DNA of 64,000 nt from Pedobacter boryungensis (GTDB lineage: Bacteria; Bacteroidota; Bacteroidia; Sphingobacteriales; Sphingobacteriaceae). The first letter of the stretch is position 1. Each line of letters starts with the position of its first letter. The notes below the pieces were generated by a model. The model ran no database searches. It had not been told where the DNA came from and worked only from the letters and a program-made list of their open reading frames with translations. Position numbers and translations under genes: made by a program. The DNA is taken from assembly GCF_013204825.1 (NCBI RefSeq), contig NZ_JABMKV010000001.1:744001-808000 (forward strand), in the 5' to 3' direction. Below, in pieces: positions 53,296 to 61,182 of the stretch.

Positions 53296-53849
53296 ACCAC
53301 ATAGAAACATAGAAAACATAGTATGGCTTATTGTGAAAGATTATTTATTCAGGTAATAAGCTGAATAAGTCATTTACATAAGTTTGTTGACCATCTTTAA
53401 ACAGATTAAGGCAATTGAAATTAATTAATATTCCTTTGGGTGCTTCTAATAGTTTCATATAGGTAAATAATTGAGCTTTAAAAATCGGGCTTATAGAATC
53501 TACAGCTTTCAATTCAATCACAATACAATTCTCTACAAATAAATCACAGCGTAAAGTGGTTTCTATTTGAATTTCTTTATAATAGACTGGCACATTAGGT
53601 TGTGCAAGAAAATATACTCCTCGTAAAGATAATTCATGTTCAAGACATTTTTGATAAGCGCTTTCCAACAATCCGGGGCCTAAATATTTATGAACTTCTA
53701 TAGCCGCACCTATGATAGTATAGGTCAAATCATTTAAATTCTTTTTTGTCATCTCTTATTTTTTAAAAAAGGGGATGACTTTTATTAAAAATAAGTAAAT
53801 ATCCTGAATGGTAAAAACTTAACCTATGTTTTCTATGTTTCTTTGTGGT
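53296..53849. mobile_element. Putative small element: GxxExxY gene between 26-base terminal inverted repeats
   Basis: The 26 bases at 53,296-53,321 (accacatagaaacatag...) are repeated inverted at 53,824-53,849 with one mismatch. Each arm has an internal near-tandem acatagaaa word. The 554-base unit fills the gap between the convergent ldcA-like and MBL genes, starting 7 bases after one stop and ending 6 bases before the other. It holds only the GxxExxY gene and no transposase. A non-autonomous mobile unit or a conserved regulatory hairpin pair would both fit; no clear target-site duplication was seen. Confidence 0.5.
53345..53752 (-). CDS. GxxExxY-family protein
   Basis: The 135-residue product has the family motif GPGLLESAY (GxxExxY) in IEVHKYLGPGLLESAYQKCL. 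It also has a likely PD-(D/E)XK nuclease-like core: Glu in the motif, Asp in LRCDLFVENCIVIELKA and the E-x-K pair (IELKA). The C-terminus LINFNCLNLFKDG is typical. The family is widespread in Bacteroidota and other phyla with unknown function. It is the only gene between the 26-base inverted repeats. No neighbouring gene is codirectional closely enough to suggest an operon, apart from the MBL gene 103 bases upstream. Confidence 0.88.
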   Translation of the reverse strand: MTKKNLNDLTYTIIGAAIEVHKYLGPGLLESAYQKCLEHELSLRGVYFLAQPNVPVYYKEIQIETTLRCDLFVENCIVIELKAVDSISPIFKAQLFTYMKLLEAPKGILINFNCLNLFKDGQQTYVNDLFSLLPE

Positions 53850-53855
53850 AATTTA

Positions 53856-54623
53856 TTAAGCACTAATATAATAAACCGCTGTTTCTTGCAATCGGGAAGC
53901 TACAATAATCTCCGTGCCATTAGCATGTTGCTGAAATAAATCATGAACTAGGTTCGGGCAATTATTATCCTTACTTAAATGGGATAGAAATAGATGGCTC
54001 ATGTACGACGGTTTGTGCTCTACAAATAAAGCCAAAGCCTGTTTGTTAGATAAATGTCCACGTCCACCACGTATTCTGTTTTTTAAAAAATAAGGATATC
54101 TACCTTTATCTAGCATTTCATCATCATAATTGGCTTCTAAAAAAGCAGCATGACATTCCTTAAAGTTAAGCACTACATTTTCACAATTACCACCAATATC
54201 TGTAAAAACCCCAACCTTAACACCTGCATAGCTAATGGTAAAACTATGAGGTTCTGCGGCATCATGTAGCTTAGGAAATGCAGTAATCTGTAATTTACCT
54301 ACATAGATGGGCGAGTAGGCCACAAATGAGTTTAATAAATGATGTTGAATTTGTTGTTTCCCACCTAATAAAGTATGGTGCGTAATGTAAACTGGCAACT
54401 GATATTTTTTTGCAAGTACTGGTAAACCACGAATATGATCGCTATGCTCGTGGGAAATGAAAATCGCTTTTACCTTGCTCATGCTCAAAGCTAATCGCTG
54501 CATACGAATCTCTGTTTCCTTACAACTCAGTCCAGCATCAACTAAAATTGCCTCTTCGTCATTTCCGATATAGAAACAATTTCCGTTGCTGCCTGTATTA
54601 AGTGAACTGATAAATAAAGCCAT
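53856..54623 (-). CDS. MBL-fold metallohydrolase (YycJ/WalJ-like)
   Basis: Metallo-beta-lactamase-fold enzyme of 255 residues. The metal motif HxHxDH is seen as ISHEHSDHIRGL, with LVDAGLSCKE before it (the first Asp ligand), and later FTDIGG and EANYDDEML. The start SLNTGSNGNCFYIG and the segment NRIRGGRGHLSNKQAL match the YycJ group, implicated in DNA repair or cell-wall coordination in Firmicutes. In Bacteroidota the role is unknown. No signal peptide. It is divergent from the cupin-like gene at 54,736. Confidence 0.9.
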   Translation of the reverse strand: MALFISSLNTGSNGNCFYIGNDEEAILVDAGLSCKETEIRMQRLALSMSKVKAIFISHEHSDHIRGLPVLAKKYQLPVYITHHTLLGGKQQIQHHLLNSFVAYSPIYVGKLQITAFPKLHDAAEPHSFTISYAGVKVGVFTDIGGNCENVVLNFKECHAAFLEANYDDEMLDKGRYPYFLKNRIRGGRGHLSNKQALALFVEHKPSYMSHLFLSHLSKDNNCPNLVHDLFQQHANGTEIIVASRLQETAVYYISA

Positions 54624-54735
54624 ATGAAATACAAAGAAAGTGAATTTATTAATTTTTAATTCGCATTTTTATAAACATTTACAAATGCACAAACAACTTT
54701 AGTTTATAGCTGTTTTTTATCTAAACTGAAATAAA

Positions 54736-55131
54736 ATGGAAGAGAAACACAACAACGCCACGCCACAAAGACCAGAAGGTGCTAGGCCTTTAGATGCAGG
54801 TATTATTCCGATAAATATTCCAAAATATATTGAGCAAATTAAACAGGAAGAAGCCTATGGGAAGAATGGGAAAAATGCGATCACTGTATTTAAATCTGAG
54901 CAAGTAACTATTACCATAATTGCTTTAAAAGAAGGAGAAACTGTAAGGCCAGGAAGCGAAGAAGGCGAAGCTATTATGAGTTTGCAGTTAATTGATGGAA
55001 ATTTATTGTTTGAAAGTATGGGAAATGTTGTCGAATTAAAAACAGGTGAATTACTTACTTTACATCAGTTATTATCGTTTAAAGCAAAAGCAAATAGTGA
55101 TTGTATTTGCCTTTTAACTATGGTTAAATAG
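54736..55131 (+). CDS. Small cupin-like protein
   Basis: The 131-residue product has a charged, Pro-rich N-terminus (ATPQRPEGARPLDAGIIPIN), then a strand-rich region with the spacing of a cupin barrel: VTITIIALKEGETVRPGSEE, AIMSLQLIDGNLLFESMGN and VELKTGELLTLHQLLSFKAK. The metal-binding His residues of classical cupins are not evident, so it may be a non-metal cupin. No signal peptide. It stands alone, divergent from the MBL gene. Function unknown. Confidence 0.7.
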   Translation: MEEKHNNATPQRPEGARPLDAGIIPINIPKYIEQIKQEEAYGKNGKNAITVFKSEQVTITIIALKEGETVRPGSEEGEAIMSLQLIDGNLLFESMGNVVELKTGELLTLHQLLSFKAKANSDCICLLTMVK

Positions 55132-55260
55132 CTATTAAGCAGTCTTTTGCAGAGTACTTATTAATTTAAACGATAAAGTGAATGGATTTCGTTTCGATAA
55201 TTTTTAACTAAAAAGTGGCTTAATGAGCTCATAAACGAATAAAAAAATATTAAATACCAC

Positions 55261-55289
55261 TTGTTTTTTGTGTTTAAATGATATATTTG
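55261..55289 (+). promoter_or_regulatory. Putative promoter of the histone H1-like gene
   Basis: TTG at 55,261 (-33) and TATATTTG at 55,282-55,289 (-7, exact TAnnTTTG) are 18 bases apart, 22 bases before the ATG. This is the best-formed promoter in the window, in keeping with an abundant protein. Confidence 0.65.
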
Positions 55290-55311
55290 AAATCAAATTA
55301 AAACTTAAAAA

Positions 55312-55491
55312 ATGGAAAAATTCTCAAAAGTAAAAGAAGTAATCGCTGCGATTGAAGCAGATGCAGAAAAATTTTATAATGGTGGTAACGCAGCAGCGGG
55401 AACTAGAGTGCGTAAAGCAATGCAAGATCTTAAAGGTTTAGCACAAGAAATTCGTACTGAAGTGACTGAGAAAAAAAACAGCGCTAAATAA
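55312..55491 (+). CDS. Histone H1-like small nucleoid protein
   Basis: The 59-residue product starts MEKFSKVKEVIAAIEADAEK and continues FYNGGNAAAGTRVRKAMQDL, ending in a Lys-containing tail (VTEKKNSAK). The pattern, a helix pair joined by N-G-G-N-A-A-A-G-T-R-x-R, is that of the histone H1/Hc1-like proteins of Bacteroidota, which probably bind DNA. The gene is short but certain: exact promoter, good frame and strong terminator directly after the stop. DNA binding is inferred from the family; the chain here is less basic than chlamydial Hc1. Confidence 0.88.
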   Translation: MEKFSKVKEVIAAIEADAEKFYNGGNAAAGTRVRKAMQDLKGLAQEIRTEVTEKKNSAK

Positions 55492-55517
55492 GCTTTTGAG
55501 CTTAATCATTACAAAGG

Positions 55518-55546
55518 AAAGACCTTGCTATGGCAAGGTCTTTTTG
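55518..55546 (+). terminator. Rho-independent terminator after the H1-like gene
   Basis: AAAGACCTTGC pairs with GCAAGGTCTTT around the 4-base loop TATG, followed by a T-rich tail. A strong stem 27 bases after the stop codon. Confidence 0.9.
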
Positions 55547-55626
55547 TTTATATAAATCTATAGATTAGTACTCGCTAATTTTGTACATTTATCACACTCA
55601 TTCATACAAAAATAATCCTCTCAAAA

Positions 55627-55935
55627 ATGGTTTCAGTAAAAGTAAGCTATACAGTAAAACAAGAATTCCTAGCTCAAAACAAGCAAAATATCAATGTATT
55701 TCTTGCGGATTTTAAAAAGCTAGTAGACAAAAATTTCTTGTACAATGTTTATCTTGAAGAAGATGGCTTAACTTTTTTACATATTTCTATGTATGAAAAC
55801 GAAGAGGTACAGCATCAAATTCTAAATGTGCCCTCATTTCTTCAGTTTCAAAAGGAGAGAGATGATAGCGGTTTGGAGAATACGCCAAAAGTTGAAATTC
55901 TGACTTCAATAGGTTCGTCACTTCGTATACTGTAA
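55627..55935 (+). CDS. Small protein, possibly a dimeric alpha-beta barrel
   Basis: The 102-residue product has the strand-helix-strand-strand order of the antibiotic-biosynthesis-monooxygenase/ferredoxin-like dimeric barrel: VSVKVSYTVKQEF (strand), NINVFLADFKKLVDK (helix), YNVYLEEDGLTFLHISMYEN (two strands), and VQHQILNVPSFLQFQKERDD (helix). No catalytic residues can be pointed out. No export signal. It stands alone with a 135-base leader after the H1 terminator. Fold assignment is tentative. Confidence 0.65.
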   Translation: MVSVKVSYTVKQEFLAQNKQNINVFLADFKKLVDKNFLYNVYLEEDGLTFLHISMYENEEVQHQILNVPSFLQFQKERDDSGLENTPKVEILTSIGSSLRIL

Positions 55936-56007
55936 TCAATTTAACTAATTTAAAAACAAATAGCCCTACATCTTTGCAAGGCTATTTTATAACTGATCAA
56001 ATTAAAT

Positions 56008-56604
56008 TTATTCAGCACCAACGTTACCCGTTTTAACTTCTCCAGCACGTTTGTAGTTAGCCATAATTACACCCTTTGTGGTCGCATAACTATCTATTAA
56101 TGTAAATGCTGCCGGAATAGGACCATTGCTAAATAAGTTTTTCCCTTTACCAAGTGTCAGTGGGTGAATTTTTAATCGTAGCTCATCTACTAAATCATGT
56201 TCAAGCAATAGCTGGATCAGCTCACTACTTCCCCAAACTTGAATATCAGATCCTGCTGATTTTTTAAGTTTTTTAATATCAGCTACGCCCTTAAGAAAAG
56301 TTGAATTTTTCCAATCTGATTGATCTCTGGTTGTAGATAAAACATATTTATTCCCTTCGTTGATGCTTGGCCAAAAATCTCCATGCGTTGGCCAATAGTT
56401 TTCCCAAATTTCAAATGTTTTTCTACCTAATAAATAATCTGCAGGTTGTAGTTCCTTGCGTATGGCTTCATTGTAAGCTTCATCACCGTATGGTGCAGTC
56501 CAACCACCATATTTAAAACCCCCAGATGTATCTTCTTCCGGACCTCCAGGCCCTTGCAGGACACCATCCAGTGAAATCATCGATAAAACAATTATTTTCC
56601 TCAT
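56008..56604 (-). CDS. Dihydrofolate reductase-like (RibD C-terminal) protein
   Basis: The 198-residue product of the RibD C-terminal/DHFR-fold family (YyaP/YwjB-like) starts MRKIIVLSMISLDGVLQGPG. It contains LLGRKTFEIWENYWP, the NADPH-binding IQVWGSSELIQLLLEHDLVDEL and IHPLTLGKGKNLF. These proteins are predicted NADPH-dependent reductases of unknown substrate. Unusually for this phylum, AGGAG lies 9 bases before the ATG (minus strand, 56,614-56,618), a good Shine-Dalgarno sequence, which may point to acquisition from another lineage. Confidence 0.87.
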   Translation of the reverse strand: MRKIIVLSMISLDGVLQGPGGPEEDTSGGFKYGGWTAPYGDEAYNEAIRKELQPADYLLGRKTFEIWENYWPTHGDFWPSINEGNKYVLSTTRDQSDWKNSTFLKGVADIKKLKKSAGSDIQVWGSSELIQLLLEHDLVDELRLKIHPLTLGKGKNLFSNGPIPAAFTLIDSYATTKGVIMANYKRAGEVKTGNVGAE

Positions 56605-57198
56605 GTCTTTTATCTCCTATACTAACTTATGTTTAAAAATAACACAATGTGCTTTGTATGAAACAAATATCGATAACAAAGACTGGTCTTTGAAGTATGA
56701 ATGCGACAATTCTAATGGCTAATTACGGTAAGATCAATAGTTATTCCCTAGACACATTGGTTTAAACAATAATGCCTAACATTCTGTTAACTTTCATGGT
56801 TGAGGAAAGCACCTGATTAGGATACGTTCCAATATTCCTATGACGAATAAAGAATAATCATGTATTGCCAGTCCAAGAAACACTATACAATAATACAACA
56901 GGGAGAGGATGCTATTAAGAATGAAGTTGCTATTCCCATATACGGGAGGATAATTATAAAGTAGCATAGGCTCATAAAAATACGTGATAACTAGTTATAT
57001 CTAGTAGTTCACAATTTGGTCTGCAAACTTCGGTTAGTGGATTTAATGTCTACCTTATCACCAAATCATACATTAAAGTTTTGTGAAGTCATCATTAGTG
57101 GTTTTAACCACACTTTTACAAATGGTATAAATTATTGGAGCCAATACATTTTATCTCGCATACAAATTCCGTAAATTAGCATTAAATGCTCTATTAAT
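56605..57198. other. 594-base gene-free region with several palindromes upstream of the large nuclease-like gene
   Basis: No frame longer than about 35 codons looks coding. Three palindromes stand out. One is CAAAGAC-TG-GTCTTTG at 56,677-56,692. The second is ATAACTAGTTAT at 56,987-56,998, within a larger imperfect hairpin gtgataactag...ctagtagttcac at 56,986-57,012. The third is GTGGTT-TT-AACCAC at 57,098-57,111. They could be operators, a structured leader, or the relic of a deleted or inserted element. No tRNA fragment or long direct repeat was found here. Confidence 0.55.
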
Positions 57199-60100
57199 AT
57201 GCGACTGATACAAAGAGCCCAAATAGAAAATTGGGCTGATACCGTTAACTCAAAAGCAGACCTTCCTGTCCTGATCTCAAGGCTAGTGCGAGGTTCAATG
57301 CCAGTAAATACGAAAACATTTTTTCCGGCGGGAACAGCCGCCTATGTCCGTGGATATGATGGTATTGTCGATTCAGATGTTGATTACAGGTATGTGCCGA
57401 TTGGAATATCTTTGTGGGAATTTGGTACTGAAAAAAATGTTAAAAAGAAAGCCAATGAGGATTATGAAAAACGAACCTTAAATCCAGAAGGACATGTTCC
57501 ATCTGAGAGGATACTGATTTTCCTGACGCCAAGATTCTGGCAGGATAAGGATAAATGGCGCACCGAAAAGCTGATGGAGGGTGTTTGGAAAGATATTCGG
57601 GCATATGATTGCCGAGATATTGAAGAGTGGCTAGATGAGACACCTGCAGTTAGCCGTTGGTTTGCAGCTGAGACAAATGTATTGCCATTCGATGGTGTAA
57701 TTACTGTTGAGGAATTTTGGAGAGAATTTGCACATGGTAGACCTGGTCAGTTCCCTCCATCTATCCTCACAGGAGGAAGAGAGTATGAATTAGAGCAGCT
57801 ATCTAATTTTCTCGCCGCGGAACCCGACATCCATGCAGTTAGGGCGGCTTCAAAAGAGGAAGCAACTGCTTTTATCATTGCGTGCGCAAAACAATTTGAT
57901 GAATCAGCACAAACTTCATTTATATCAAAAAGTTTGGTCATAGAAACAGATACAAATTTTAGAAGCCTTCAGATTAATAGCAGGAATCTTAATATGATTG
58001 CAAAGTTCGATAAGCTTAACATACTTTTTCCTGCGGTTGAAAAGGGACATCACGTTCTAGTTCCACTTGGACCAGACGACACTTTCAATCAAAATATAAT
58101 CACACTTCCAGGGCTGGATAGGGAAAAGCAGGTTACTTCGCTAATTTCCATGGGTATTTCTGATGAAGATGCTAGAAGACTTTCTATAGAAGCTGGGCGT
58201 GACATCACTGTACTTCGCAGATTGCTTAAGTTTCCCCAAAGCCGAATTCACTGGCTAGAAGGAAATGTAAAAGAAATCATACCGGCTCTTTTGCTTGGTC
58301 GTTGGTACGACTTTAAACCTGGAGACCGCGAATTGATAGAAATGTTTTCAGGTGAAAGCTATGAAACTTATCACGAGAAACTGAAACGTTGGAGAGATTG
58401 TCCAGAGTCTCCAATCCTTCAAATTGGTAATACTTGGCGGTTGAGATCGCCCTTGGATGCCTGGGCAAATATTGCATCATTTCTCAGCGCAGGAGATTTT
58501 AAAAACCTTAAACAAGCGATAACATTAGCCCTCAGAAAAGGAAATCCATATATTCCGAAAGACGAGAATAACCCCTTTGATATTATTTCAGGATCGGACA
58601 GGCAATATTCGACTTGGGCTAGAGAAGGCCTTTTGCAATCGTTAATATTGATAGGATTCTATGGAAATGGACTCGAGCTTGACGGCATGGATGACCCTCA
58701 GGGCTGGACAGATGAGGTAGTAGGAAGTTTACTTAAGGACGCCGACGCTAATTTATGGATATCTTTAGACAAGGAGCTTCCTTTGATTGCTGAGGCATCT
58801 CCAAGTTGTTTTTTGCACTACGTAAATATATCGCTCAATTCCTCAGAGAATACTCTTCTACCAATGTTAACAGAAAGGCCTGGAATGCTAACACCAAGTG
58901 CCTATCATACGGGTATGCTTTGGGCAATGGAGGCATTGGCTTGGATACCAGAATATCTTGAAGATGCCACCATATTACTTGCAAGATTAGCGAAGTTAGA
59001 CCCTGGTATAAAAATAGTAAATAATCCAATTAATTCCTTGCTGGAAATATACAAGTCTTGGCACCATCAGACACTTGCAAGCCTAGACCAGCGCATAGCC
59101 GTTTTGCGATCCTTAATTGAAGAGGACAATGATTTAGCTTGGAAAGTGCTGTTTTCAATGTTGCACACAGACCGCGGAACAGCTCATCCTACCCACAGAC
59201 CTAGATGGCGCCTTTTCAGCACACCAGTAAATACGGAGGTTACCCATAGAGAGTATTGGAGTATTGGTGACCAAGTGATCGATTTATTATTGTCTATAGT
59301 GGCAAATGATGCAGAAAGAATAGCTGCACTGTTGAATCGTTCAACAGTATTAACCATTAAACAGCGAAATAAGATTCTTGCTCTTGCAGAGCAAAATGCA
59401 GATAACATCAAAGAAGGAAAGGATAAGGTTTGGTCAACGCTCCGCAAAATCCTTTCAGATAGCAGATCCTATCCAGATGCAGATTGGTCGGTTCCAGAGG
59501 AACTTCTCTCTCCATATATTGACCTTTATAAACGTTACGAACCTGTAGATCCTATCGAAAAAATAAGATGGGTATTTGATGACCATTGGCCAAATTTTCC
59601 TGAAGGCGGAAGCATCAGAGGTCGTAATGGCCGAGATCATCATGGTAAAAAAGTTGCGGCAGCAAGAATGGAAGGGATTCGAATCATACTCAAAAATGGA
59701 GGAATTGAAAAAGTATTAATGTTAGCAAAAGAGGTTAAGGAACCGTGGATATTAGGTGAGGCTTTAGCCAAAGTGAAAAACCCTATACAATATACAGATG
59801 AGGTGTATCCTTTATTAGATGGCCAGCAAGGAGAGATAAGTTTGGCTCAAACATATTTCAAAAGCCTATATTTCTCTCAGGATGTAGCATGGGTAGATTC
59901 TGTTTACAGGAAACTAGCGGAGAGTGATTTGTCTATCCATGCCATCAATCGGTTCTTTCTCTCGCTTCATCCAACGAGAGAAATTTGGAGATATCTGGAA
60001 GATATTGATACGGAGATAACAACATTATATTGGAAAGAAGTAAATACGATGCTATTTTGGATGGAAAAAGATGATATAGATTTTGTCTTGGACAATTTAG

Positions 60101-60981
60101 AAAAGTACAACAGGCATTTCTCTGCTATAGATATGGCTGCACACATCTCGGAAGAACAACAGCTAAGTTCCGAAAAGATATTGAACTTACTGATGAATGC
60201 CGTTACTAGACCCACAGATGAAAACCGGAATTTTCCAAGCTATCAGGCTGGAGTCCTTTTCAAACTGCTTGACGAAAGGAGAAATTTAGATGATTCAACG
60301 ATGATTAGATTAGAATATCTATATCTATCACTGTTGGATGGACATAGAATTCATCGGTATCCTAAGTATCTACATGCGGAGTTAGCTAAAAATCCTGAAT
60401 TTTTTATTGAGGTAATCAAATGGGCCTATCTGCCAAAAAATAGGGAGCTTGTTGATAAAGAGCGGAATGACCTTTCAGATGAACAGTTAGTTCATCGAGG
60501 TCAACAAGCCTATAAGTTGCTTAATTCGATGAAAAAATTACCTGGAATCGAAGATAAGAAGGGAATAAATGAGTCATTTTTAAAAAACTGGGTCGAGCAA
60601 TCCAGGGCATTAGCCGCTGCTGCAGATCGAACCGAGGTCACTGATAGCTTTATTGGTAAGCTCCTAGCGCAATATCCGGAGGATGGAACAGATAATTGGC
60701 CAGCTGAGGTTATTTCAGAAGTCATTGAGGCTGTTGGCACTAAAGATATGCTCTCTGCATTTTCTACAGCTCTCTTCAATAAAAGAGGTTCTTCTATTAG
60801 AGGTGCCTTCGCTGGCGGTGATATTGAAAGGGCGCATGCAATCTATTTTGAAAAGCTTGTAAAAAAACATAGGCTCAAATATCCCAAGATGTCAAGCATT
60901 TATTCTGGCCTTGCTAAAAACTATAGGGCTTCAGCTAAGGAAATGGATGATAGAGCAGAAAGAGATAAATTAGATTATTGA
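57199..60981 (+). CDS. Large uncharacterised protein: PD-(D/E)XK nuclease-like domain, degenerate STAND-like region, helical C-terminus
   Basis: The 1260-residue, single-gene unit. Residues about 1-160 look like a restriction-endonuclease-fold domain: FPAG, then Y-D54-G, W-E74-F-G with K79 and K82-84, then ANEDYEKRT, LIFLTPRFWQDKDKWRTEK and VWKDIRAYDCRDIEEWLDET. Residues about 185-350 (GGREYELEQLSNFL, HHVLVPLGPDD, GISDEDARRL...LRRLLKF) follow the order of a STAND/AAA+ NTPase with lid, but there is no Walker A (GxxxxGK[ST]). The remaining 900 residues are helical and Trp-rich, like repeat scaffolds. This architecture resembles defence proteins of the Avs/Mrr-STAND type, but no function is proven. 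Flanked by a gene-free region and tRNA-Lys; GC looks somewhat higher than neighbours. Confidence 0.7.
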   Translation: MRLIQRAQIENWADTVNSKADLPVLISRLVRGSMPVNTKTFFPAGTAAYVRGYDGIVDSDVDYRYVPIGISLWEFGTEKNVKKKANEDYEKRTLNPEGHVPSERILIFLTPRFWQDKDKWRTEKLMEGVWKDIRAYDCRDIEEWLDETPAVSRWFAAETNVLPFDGVITVEEFWREFAHGRPGQFPPSILTGGREYELEQLSNFLAAEPDIHAVRAASKEEATAFIIACAKQFDESAQTSFISKSLVIETDTNFRSLQINSRNLNMIAKFDKLNILFPAVEKGHHVLVPLGPDDTFNQNIITLPGLDREKQVTSLISMGISDEDARRLSIEAGRDITVLRRLLKFPQSRIHWLEGNVKEIIPALLLGRWYDFKPGDRELIEMFSGESYETYHEKLKRWRDCPESPILQIGNTWRLRSPLDAWANIASFLSAGDFKNLKQAITLALRKGNPYIPKDENNPFDIISGSDRQYSTWAREGLLQSLILIGFYGNGLELDGMDDPQGWTDEVVGSLLKDADANLWISLDKELPLIAEASPSCFLHYVNISLNSSENTLLPMLTERPGMLTPSAYHTGMLWAMEALAWIPEYLEDATILLARLAKLDPGIKIVNNPINSLLEIYKSWHHQTLASLDQRIAVLRSLIEEDNDLAWKVLFSMLHTDRGTAHPTHRPRWRLFSTPVNTEVTHREYWSIGDQVIDLLLSIVANDAERIAALLNRSTVLTIKQRNKILALAEQNADNIKEGKDKVWSTLRKILSDSRSYPDADWSVPEELLSPYIDLYKRYEPVDPIEKIRWVFDDHWPNFPEGGSIRGRNGRDHHGKKVAAARMEGIRIILKNGGIEKVLMLAKEVKEPWILGEALAKVKNPIQYTDEVYPLLDGQQGEISLAQTYFKSLYFSQDVAWVDSVYRKLAESDLSIHAINRFFLSLHPTREIWRYLEDIDTEITTLYWKEVNTMLFWMEKDDIDFVLDNLEKYNRHFSAIDMAAHISEEQQLSSEKILNLLMNAVTRPTDENRNFPSYQAGVLFKLLDERRNLDDSTMIRLEYLYLSLLDGHRIHRYPKYLHAELAKNPEFFIEVIKWAYLPKNRELVDKERNDLSDEQLVHRGQQAYKLLNSMKKLPGIEDKKGINESFLKNWVEQSRALAAAADRTEVTDSFIGKLLAQYPEDGTDNWPAEVISEVIEAVGTKDMLSAFSTALFNKRGSSIRGAFAGGDIERAHAIYFEKLVKKHRLKYPKMSSIYSGLAKNYRASAKEMDDRAERDKLDY

Positions 60982-61070
60982 TAGTTTTGAGCATAATCAT
61001 ATGCTCCTTTTTTAAAACCCTTATGACATATGTAATAACGGATATGTTATCATAGGTATTCCCTAAAAAC

Positions 61071-61105
61071 AAAAACCCTGCTAATCTTTCGATTGCAGGG
61101 TTTTG
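61071..61105. terminator. Bidirectional terminator between the large gene and tRNA-Lys
   Basis: AAAACCCTGC (61,072-61,081) and GCAGGGTTTT (61,095-61,104) form a perfect 10-base stem with a 13-base loop, with A-rich sequence before and T-rich after. It can end transcripts from the nuclease-like gene on the plus strand and from tRNA-Lys on the minus strand. Confidence 0.85.
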
Positions 61106-61109
61106 TTTG

Positions 61110-61182
61110 TGATCCCGCTGGGATTCGAACCCAGGACCACTACATTAAAAGTGTAATGCTCTACCAGCTGAGCTACGGAATC
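61110..61182 (-). tRNA. tRNA-Lys (anticodon UUU)
   Basis: A 73-base cloverleaf on the minus strand. Acceptor GATTCCG pairs with CGGGATC; the D-arm is GCTC-AGCTGGTA-GAGC; the anticodon stem TTACA/TGTAG encloses the loop CTTTTAA with anticodon TTT; the T-loop is TTCGAAT within TGGG/CCCA. The discriminator base is A, and CCA is not encoded. UUU-anticodon tRNA-Lys is a target of MnmA, encoded at 45.0 kb. Its 3' end faces the nuclease-like gene, the orientation expected if an element used the tRNA 3' end for integration, but no att duplicate was found. Confidence 0.96.

Noticed and set aside
56860-56964. 34-codon frame (MYCQSKKHYTIIQQGEDAIK...) in the gene-free region
   Set aside because: Short, no ribosome site or promoter, no resemblance; chance frame is likelier than a gene.
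57780-58260. Complete NACHT/STAND ATPase in the large nuclease-like protein
   Set aside because: The region has the layout but no Walker A (GxxxxGK[ST]) anywhere in the protein, so it is called degenerate rather than an active NTPase.
56605-61182. Genomic island with att sites at tRNA-Lys
   Set aside because: I looked for a second copy of the tRNA 3' end (ggattcgaac-type sequence) to the left and found none, and there is no integrase; only the weaker accessory-region suggestion is kept.
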